DNA of 64,000 bases from Candidatus Lachnocurva vaginae (lineage in GTDB: Bacteria > Bacillota > Clostridia > Lachnospirales > Lachnospiraceae): the NCBI GenBank assembly GCA_011082265.1, contig CP049781.1, forward strand, positions 1 to 64,000, given 5' to 3'. The notes below the pieces were generated by a model, which made no database searches, was not told the origin of the DNA, and saw only the letters and a list, made by a program, of their open reading frames with translations. Made by a program: the position numbers and the translations under genes. Below are positions 57,859 to 64,000 of the stretch, piece by piece (within the stretch, counting starts at the first letter, position 1; each line of letters begins with the position of its first letter).

Positions 57859-57907
57859 GATAAATGCAAGCAAACATTAAAATAAATACATGCAAACATT
57901 AAAAAAA
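57842..57907. repeat. Short degenerate tandem repeat across a stop codon
   Basis: Three copies of ATGCAAGCAAACATTAA-like sequence (from 57842, 57864 and about 57890) span the end of the kinase-like gene. The gene's stop codon TAA lies within the first copy. Confidence 0.75.
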
Positions 57908-57928
57908 TATTAGCAGGGATATTGTTAG

Positions 57929-58960
57929 ATGAATAAAAAAGAGTTACTTAGGCTTATAGATCTTACAGAGAATGAATACAATATTGAGCCTAAAGAAAAT
58001 AACGATAAAAAATTTCTTAAAAAGAGAAGCTTTATAAGAAAAGTCTTATCAAAAATAAAATGGTACGTTCTTAGGAGTTTACATTATATAAAAATTCTTA
58101 TTACAGGACAGTTTGTTAAAATTTTAAAAATCAAAATATATAATTCTAAAGCAAATAGAATAAAGAGAGGAAAAAAGTTACTTAAAAAGATATTTCCATC
58201 AGATGAAATCCTTGAAAAAGAAAAACACACTATATTTAAAGATAAGATAAAAATAAGTATTATCGTTCCGCTTTTTAATACACCTGAAGAGTTTTTAAGA
58301 GAAATGATTGAGTCTGTGCTTAAGCAGACATATTCTGATTTTGAACTTTGCCTTGCCGATGGAAGCGATAAAGAGCATGATTTCGTTGGGAAAATTGTAA
58401 AAGAATATCAAAATAAAGATAAAAGAATAAAATATAAAAAACTTTTAAAAAATGAAGGAATTTCAGAAAATACGAACAGCTGTATAGCGATGGCAAAAGG
58501 AGAGTATTTGGCACTTTTTGACCATGACGATATACTTCATCCGGAAGTCCTTTATTATTGCATGAAAGAAATTGAAGAGCATAATGCGGATTTTATATAT
58601 ACGGATGAAGCTACATTTAATTCTCCGAATTTATATGATATAAGAGATATTCAGTATAAACCAGATTTTGCTAGAGAGGATTTACTTAGTTTAAATTATA
58701 TTTGCCATTTTCTTGTGTTTGACAGAAATCTTTTAAATGGACAAAAATTATATGATTCAAATTATGACGGTAGTCAGGATCATGAAATGATTTTAAGGCT
58801 TTCATCTATTGCAAAAAATATTAGGCATATTCCTAAGATTTTATATTTTTGGAGAATTCATCCGCTTTCCGTTGCATCAAATATTTCAGCTAAAAGCTAT
58901 GCGATTTCGGCAGGGAAAAGGGCTGTTATAGATTTTGAAAAGAAAAAAATCGAAATGTAA
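57929..58960 (+). CDS. Family 2 glycosyltransferase, N-terminal half of an apparently frameshifted gene
   Basis: This 343-residue product has a GT2 domain. Motif KISIIVPLFNTPEEFLREMI starts near residue 109 and the metal site is FDHDD (about residue 195). GSQDHEMILRL and FWRIHPLSVASN follow. It ends shortly after an A7 run (58943-58949). The reading frame one base back continues, without a start codon, into the C-terminal half. Joined, the two would be about 620 residues, like the next gene (639). Either the gene is broken, or slippage restores the frame, or the sequence has an error. Confidence 0.8.
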   Translation: MNKKELLRLIDLTENEYNIEPKENNDKKFLKKRSFIRKVLSKIKWYVLRSLHYIKILITGQFVKILKIKIYNSKANRIKRGKKLLKKIFPSDEILEKEKHTIFKDKIKISIIVPLFNTPEEFLREMIESVLKQTYSDFELCLADGSDKEHDFVGKIVKEYQNKDKRIKYKKLLKNEGISENTNSCIAMAKGEYLALFDHDDILHPEVLYYCMKEIEEHNADFIYTDEATFNSPNLYDIRDIQYKPDFAREDLLSLNYICHFLVFDRNLLNGQKLYDSNYDGSQDHEMILRLSSIAKNIRHIPKILYFWRIHPLSVASNISAKSYAISAGKRAVIDFEKKKIEM

Positions 58961-59010
58961 AAATAAAATCTACTGTTCTTTGTGCTACACATTACAGACT
59001 ATTTTATGAA

Positions 59011-59802
59011 TTGAAAAATAATTTAGTAGATATAGTAATTATGAATAGAGTGATAGACAACAGTGCAAGAGTAAGTAAACAAGAAAAACATGTAGTAGCT
59101 TATGAAGATAAGTTTATGTCAGCTGGTGAAAAGAATTTAAAAGACGAAATCATAAATAATACAGATTATAAATATGTAAAATTTCATTATATAGATATAA
59201 GAAACGGCTTTAAAACTGAAATTTCTAGAATTAAAGATAGTTTAAATGGCAAATATGTGTTATTTTTAGATGAAAATGATAAAATTTTAAAAAGAAATCA
59301 ACTTGACTTTTTAGTTATGTATATTCAAAAAGAAGAGGTAGGAGCTGTAGCCGGAAGAGGAATTAATTCTTTTGGTCAGATGACAGAAAATGGATATTTG
59401 AAGAGTGTTGTAGAAGATAATCCTGTATTTCCTATTGATAGAGGAGTTATGTTTAATGCAGCGGGAAATATTGCAAGAAATTACTATGCACATAATGTTT
59501 CTATAATTTCATTAAATGGAATGATGATAAAGAAAGATATTTTATTTAATGAAATAGAACTTGATGATAAATTAAGAACATATCGGCTTTTGGGAGCAGA
59601 TATTTGTATACAGCTTTTAAAGCTTAATAAAGAGGTTGTAATAAATCCTTACGCATTACTTTTAATAGAAAATATTGAAAAAGATAATGAAGAAGAGATG
59701 AATTATTTTAAGCAGAAATACAAAGAAGAATTAGAAAAACAGGATTCATATTATAATCCAAATTATAGTAAAAAGGGTAACTGGGAAATTTTATATGAGT
59801 AA
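59011..59802 (+). CDS. C-terminal half of the frameshifted glycosyltransferase
   Basis: This 263-residue frame begins at a TTG without a ribosome binding site, so it is unlikely to be an independent gene. Upstream it stays open back to 58939 and encodes KSTVLCATHYRLFYELK, the linker usually found between two GT2 domains. The rest resembles a weak second GT2 domain (YVLFLDENDKIL, GADICIQLLKL). It ends 8 bp inside the next glycosyltransferase gene. Confidence 0.65.
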   Translation: MKNNLVDIVIMNRVIDNSARVSKQEKHVVAYEDKFMSAGEKNLKDEIINNTDYKYVKFHYIDIRNGFKTEISRIKDSLNGKYVLFLDENDKILKRNQLDFLVMYIQKEEVGAVAGRGINSFGQMTENGYLKSVVEDNPVFPIDRGVMFNAAGNIARNYYAHNVSIISLNGMMIKKDILFNEIELDDKLRTYRLLGADICIQLLKLNKEVVINPYALLLIENIEKDNEEEMNYFKQKYKEELEKQDSYYNPNYSKKGNWEILYE

Positions 59803-61714
59803 AATAAAAACGCTTTTAACATATACAAAAAAATATGGAATAAAGGCAGGCATAAATCTTATAAAGGAAAAAATAAGCGGAACATATTCTATAGAGCATC
59901 AATATAGAGATTTTCTAGTAAGAGCGAAAAAAAGAGAAGAATCGATAACTGATAAAAGCACATTTTTAAATACAAAAATAGATATAGTATTTTATACTAA
60001 TAAGCTTGAAGCAATTGATTTATTAGAAAAAGAAATAAAAAAGCAATCTTATAAAAATATCGGAACTGTTTTTTTGAATGATATAGGAACTAATATCAAG
60101 ATAATAGAAAAAGATTTAAAAATTGAAAGGGTTTATTGCATAGAAAATATTATAAACAAAGGCGAAGGAGAATATATTATCTTTTTAGAGGAAAATTGCA
60201 CTTTTGATGAAGATTTTTTCTATGCTATATCAAATTATCTTGATAAAAATAAAGATAAAGATATGGTGTATGCAGATGAAGATATAATCGAAGGCAAGGT
60301 CAGGAAAAGGCCGTTTTTTAAGCCGGATATATCTCCTATTATGCTTTCTTCTTTTCAATATATAGGTTCATGCTTTGCAATAAAAAGAAGTGCATTAAGA
60401 CAAATTGTGGAAAAATCATTAAAAGATACAATTTCATATGAAAATAATTTGAGTGAAAATATCTTATCAGAAGGAAATTTAAACAAAGATAATCCGGATA
60501 AAAAAATTAAGCTATTTTCAAATCACTGGTATGATCTGCTTTTTCATATAGTTGAATTTTACGACAAGAAAGTAAAAAAAGGTGAAGAGCATGATATCAC
60601 TAAGGTTTATCCGAGGGCTATAGGGCATATTTCTTATCCTTTATTCTCGCAGAAAGTGGATAAAGGCTTTGATGGATTTTTTCGATATAAAGAGGATTTT
60701 AGCGATATAGTAAAAAATCATTTAAAGAGAATAGGAAAAGAAGTAGAAGACGTAAAACAAAATGTGGACGGATTTTTTGAGGTTACATATAAAAAATTAG
60801 ATAAAAATCCATTAATATCCATTCTAATTCCGACAAAGGATCATAGCAAAGACGTTGAAAAAGCAATGATGTCCGTTGCAAATAAAAGTACATATAAAAA
60901 TATTGAATTTATTTTAATAGAAAATAATAGTACGGAAGATGAGACATTTAATTATTATAGTAAGCTTTTAAATAACGAATATGATTGCAATAAAGAGCTT
61001 CAAAAAGGAGTTCTTTCTACAGGTCAAAAGTTAAAGATTGCTACTTGGAAATCTAGCTTTAATTATTCAAAGATTAATAATTTCGGAGCACGCTTTGCTG
61101 AAGGCGATATTATTATGCTTTTAAACAATGATACGGAAATGATTTCCTCTGATTCAATTTATAACATGGTGAAAACTTTGGAGGATGAAAACGTAGGCGG
61201 TGTGGGAGCAATGCTTTATTATGAAGATAATAGCATTCAGCATGGTGGCGTTGTCTACAAAATCGGAGGCTTTGCAGCAAATGTTATGACAGATGAGGTT
61301 GACATAAATGAGTGGTATTATCCGTGGAAAAAAGTCCCTCACGAGATGTCAGCCTGTACAGCAGCTTGCCTTATGATAAAAAAGGATGCATTTATAAAAG
61401 CGAATGGACTGGATGAGGATTTAGCTATTGCACTAAATGACGTAGACTTATGCTTAAAAATAAGAAAACTCGGATATAAGATTGTATTTAATCCTAATGT
61501 AAAATTTCATCACTATGAATCAAAATCAAGAGGTCTTGAAACTGAATCAATAGAAAAGCAAAAGAGATTTCAAAAGGAAATAAATTATTTTAAAAATAAG
61601 TGGGAAAAGGAACTTTTTTTAGGAGATCCATATTATAATATAAATTTAACTCTACATAAAGCGGATTATTCTGTTGAAATGTATGAAGATAACCGAGGGA
61701 GGTACAAGTTTTGA
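59795..61714 (+). CDS. Two-domain family 2 glycosyltransferase (rhamnosyltransferase-like)
   Basis: This 639-residue enzyme has a degenerate N-terminal GT2-like domain (about 45-300; YADEDIIEGKVRKRPFFKPD). A complete C-terminal GT2 domain follows (about 340-620). Key motifs are PLISILIPTKDHSKDVEKAM, the metal site LLNNDTEM, SACTAACLMIKKDAF and LNDVDLCLKIRKLGY. Homologues add sugars such as rhamnose to surface polysaccharides. It overlaps the preceding frame by 8 bp and the next gene by 4 bp, so the cluster is one operon. Confidence 0.9.
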   Translation: MSKIKTLLTYTKKYGIKAGINLIKEKISGTYSIEHQYRDFLVRAKKREESITDKSTFLNTKIDIVFYTNKLEAIDLLEKEIKKQSYKNIGTVFLNDIGTNIKIIEKDLKIERVYCIENIINKGEGEYIIFLEENCTFDEDFFYAISNYLDKNKDKDMVYADEDIIEGKVRKRPFFKPDISPIMLSSFQYIGSCFAIKRSALRQIVEKSLKDTISYENNLSENILSEGNLNKDNPDKKIKLFSNHWYDLLFHIVEFYDKKVKKGEEHDITKVYPRAIGHISYPLFSQKVDKGFDGFFRYKEDFSDIVKNHLKRIGKEVEDVKQNVDGFFEVTYKKLDKNPLISILIPTKDHSKDVEKAMMSVANKSTYKNIEFILIENNSTEDETFNYYSKLLNNEYDCNKELQKGVLSTGQKLKIATWKSSFNYSKINNFGARFAEGDIIMLLNNDTEMISSDSIYNMVKTLEDENVGGVGAMLYYEDNSIQHGGVVYKIGGFAANVMTDEVDINEWYYPWKKVPHEMSACTAACLMIKKDAFIKANGLDEDLAIALNDVDLCLKIRKLGYKIVFNPNVKFHHYESKSRGLETESIEKQKRFQKEINYFKNKWEKELFLGDPYYNINLTLHKADYSVEMYEDNRGRYKF

Positions 61715-63288
61715 AAAGAATTCAAATAGATAATTTTTTTAAAAAATATATGTCTATAATACTTATGAGTTCAATTATGTTATTATTCGGAATATTTTTT
61801 ATGTATTTCGTAATGAGATTTTTTTACCTTAAAAGAGTAATGGGAGTTCTTATAATACTATCCATTCTTTTATGCATAGTTACAGGCCTTTTATTAAATA
61901 AAAAAGAAATTAAGCTGCATCGAATATATTTTATTTCGGCGATTGTACTTGGAATAATATATTCAACGATAATTCCGGTAAATGGTGTACCTGATGAATG
62001 GTGTCATTATCTTACATCTTATAATGTTTCAAATAGTATATTAGGTATAAAAAATAATCCTGACGATACTATGAATGTAAGAGTATCAGATTATAATATA
62101 CATCACGCTAAAGTTATTAATAAAATAGAAAACTATGAAAAATATTTTTCTAGAGTATTTGAGCCCGTATCGGCAAAAAATAAAAATATAAAGTTAAAAC
62201 CGTTAAGTACCGATAGACTGCCATATATTGCATCGTCAATTGGAATTACAATAGGAAGAATATTGGGATTTAATGCATATTATATTTATTTTTTGGGAAG
62301 AATGTTTAATTTAGTACTGTTCGCTTTCCTTGTATCATTAGCTATTAAAATTATCCCGATAGCTAAAATCGGAATTTTTGGTGTAGGTCTTTTACCTATG
62401 GTTATACATCAAGGTATGTCTCTTTCTTATGATTCTCTTCTTTTCGGATTAAGTTTTATAATTTTTTCATTAACTTTATATTATTTAAAGGAAGAAAAAG
62501 TATTTAGCTTAAAAAATGAAATTTTTTTGTTGGTATTGTATGGATTTTCGGGAGCTGCAATACTGCCTATAAAAGGGAAAGCATATATATTGGTCGCAAG
62601 TATACCATTTTTTATGTATATAAGAGAAACAATAAAAGAAAAACATATAAAAAATAGGTTTACCATTTCGGCAGAAGTTTTTTTGATTGTTTCATTAATA
62701 ATAAAAATAGTAAATAAATTATTTCCTACAATAAAAAATATTGGAAATCATAATAGTATTTTTGGAAAACATATTATATCATGGTGCAATATAGAAGGTT
62801 ATTCTCTTATAGAACTTATAAAGTCACCTATATTTTTAGTAAGAATTATTGTGAAGACTTTTTTAAGAGAAGGTGGAGTATTTTGGAATGACAGTATAGG
62901 AAATCGTCTTGGAGCTTTGAATGTTACGATGCCATTATTTTTTACAAATGTCTGGATACTTCTTTTATTTATAATGTTTATAAAACGAGAAAATGAAAAC
63001 GATTATTTAAGTAATAAGACAAAAATAATGTTTATAGGAATGTCTGTATTTACAATCGGATTTATACTTATGGGAATGTTATTTATATGGACTCCAAGAG
63101 TTTACGACTTTATTGTAGGTGTACAAGGAAGATACTTTTTACCTATTGTTCCATTTATTATGATATCCTTAAAAACTGACAAAATTATAGTAAAGCAGGA
63201 AATTGATAAGAATCTTATAAGATTTACGTTGATATTGTCGATACTTATACCATTTTTTACATTTTTAAACATAGAAATAATTAAATAA
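61711..63288 (+). CDS. DUF2142 polytopic membrane protein
   Basis: This 525-residue protein has about 12 membrane segments and the DUF2142 hallmark PDEWCHYLTSYN in the first external loop (residues about 94-105). The family resembles lipid-linked-sugar glycosyltransferases of the GT-C type and is common in cell-surface glycan loci. The start is TTG at 61711, set by GAGGGAGG just upstream. It overlaps the glycosyltransferase end by 4 bp. Confidence 0.85.
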   Translation: MKRIQIDNFFKKYMSIILMSSIMLLFGIFFMYFVMRFFYLKRVMGVLIILSILLCIVTGLLLNKKEIKLHRIYFISAIVLGIIYSTIIPVNGVPDEWCHYLTSYNVSNSILGIKNNPDDTMNVRVSDYNIHHAKVINKIENYEKYFSRVFEPVSAKNKNIKLKPLSTDRLPYIASSIGITIGRILGFNAYYIYFLGRMFNLVLFAFLVSLAIKIIPIAKIGIFGVGLLPMVIHQGMSLSYDSLLFGLSFIIFSLTLYYLKEEKVFSLKNEIFLLVLYGFSGAAILPIKGKAYILVASIPFFMYIRETIKEKHIKNRFTISAEVFLIVSLIIKIVNKLFPTIKNIGNHNSIFGKHIISWCNIEGYSLIELIKSPIFLVRIIVKTFLREGGVFWNDSIGNRLGALNVTMPLFFTNVWILLLFIMFIKRENENDYLSNKTKIMFIGMSVFTIGFILMGMLFIWTPRVYDFIVGVQGRYFLPIVPFIMISLKTDKIIVKQEIDKNLIRFTLILSILIPFFTFLNIEIIK

Positions 63289-63306
63289 CTTTCAAAGATT
63301 AACTAT

Positions 63307-64000
63307 ATGAATAATACAAATATAAAGAAAAATATTTTATGGAATACTGTCGGAAGTATATTTTACTTTGCGTGCCAATGGCTTATTACTGTTTTAGTTG
63401 TAAAATGGGACAGCTATGAATCGGCAGGTTATCTTTCAATAGCAATGACAACAAGCAGCAGCTTTTCTGTAATAGCACTTCTTAGTATGAGAAGCTTTCA
63501 GATTTCTGACTTAAGAGGAGAATTTTCGGCCAGGGAATATGTTGGAAGTAGAATTGATTCTTCAGTTGCTTCGTATGTTGTATGCACTGTAGTGTCATTG
63601 TTTACAAGCTCTATATATCAGATGCTTTGTATAAATGCATTTATGCTTGTAAAGGTTGCTGAAGCACTTGTAGATGTACTTCATGGAGAAAATCAAAAAC
63701 AGGACAGGTATGACTATATCGGAAAGTCATTTTTCCTTCGAGGAATTGCGACTATAGTAAGTTTTTCTATAGGAATAAAGACGACACATAGTTTGGTTAT
63801 TACACTATTCTTGATGGCGTTTTTAAATCTTTTTTTAGCAATATATTATGATGTAAAAAAAACTGGTGGGCTTTTAGATATAAGACCTATTCTATTTAAA
63901 AAAAGTATTTTTAAATTAATATTAAGTTGTCTTCCGCTTGCAATGTTTTCATTTATGCTTAGTGTCCAAAATCTTATTCCAAAAAATGTATTTCAGGATA
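63307..64000 (+). CDS. Polysaccharide flippase-like membrane protein (truncated by window end)
   Basis: The frame starting at ATG 63307 is open to the last base. The first ~231 residues hold several membrane segments (NTVGSIFYFACQWLITVLVV near residue 13; SIYQMLCINAFMLVKVAEAL near 108). The opening NIKKNILWNTVGSI is typical of Wzx/RfbX-type oligosaccharide flippases. It should move the lipid-linked glycan across the membrane. The C-terminal half lies outside the window, so the family call is tentative. Confidence 0.75.
   Translation, partial: MNNTNIKKNILWNTVGSIFYFACQWLITVLVVKWDSYESAGYLSIAMTTSSSFSVIALLSMRSFQISDLRGEFSAREYVGSRIDSSVASYVVCTVVSLFTSSIYQMLCINAFMLVKVAEALVDVLHGENQKQDRYDYIGKSFFLRGIATIVSFSIGIKTTHSLVITLFLMAFLNLFLAIYYDVKKTGGLLDIRPILFKKSIFKLILSCLPLAMFSFMLSVQNLIPKNVFQD

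Noticed and set aside
59011..59802. Independent gene starting at TTG 59011
   Set aside because: No ribosome binding site, and the frame continues upstream into a linker that fits the preceding glycosyltransferase.

Overview
The window looks like the start of a low-GC Gram-positive chromosome. Base 1 is the ATG of dnaA, followed by the classical origin-side order dnaA-dnaN-S4 protein-recF-gyrB-gyrA. The AT-rich codon use (Arg almost always AGA), the 16S sequence, a T-box leader and sporulation-type/Dlt/Bce envelope genes point to the class Clostridia, most likely Lachnospiraceae. That placement is from recollection of 16S and gene-order patterns, not from a search. The origin itself probably lies upstream of base 1.

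Layout. 1-8330: replication initiation and gyrase. 8416-14108: tRNA-Ser(GCU), then an rRNA operon in the unusual order 16S-5S-23S with recognisable processing stems, then tRNA-Cys(GCA). 14122-33198: mostly housekeeping genes. These are a T-box-controlled tyrS, a PAP2 phosphatase, metG, tatD, rsmA, a diguanylate cyclase, an acetyltransferase, tadA, an unusual flavodoxin-like/SCP2 fusion, a HIT protein, murG, pgi, a SleB-type cell wall hydrolase, dusB, greA and lysS. 33357-38876 (minus strand): a Bce-type antibiotic-sensing module (response regulator, histidine kinase, ABC ATPase, FtsX-like permease) and a WYL regulator. 39134-42577: a c-di-GMP phosphodiesterase followed by a diguanylate cyclase. 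42664-44316: a zinc-ribbon membrane protein with foreign-looking codon use, and a flavodoxin.

44877-46498 carries the most unusual gene: an HPr phosphocarrier domain, with His15 but without Ser46, fused to a D-lactate dehydrogenase and translationally coupled to a small glutaredoxin-like protein. It is followed by thrS (46569-48356). The thrS product lacks the TGS domain, and its short leader can fold into a hairpin that resembles a tRNA-Thr anticodon arm beside the ribosome binding site.

48534-55161 holds a membrane transglutaminase-like protein and a dltA-dltC-dltB-SGNH-lipoprotein operon, which should esterify a cell-surface polymer with D-alanine or a similar acyl group. From 55833 to the window end runs a surface-glycan cluster: methyltransferase, kinase-like protein, family 2 glycosyltransferases (one apparently split by a frameshift at an A-tract), a DUF2142 membrane protein and a truncated flippase. 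The methyltransferase/kinase pair resembles the chain-terminating enzyme WbdD split into two genes. The second half of the window is therefore largely about building, modifying and defending the cell envelope.
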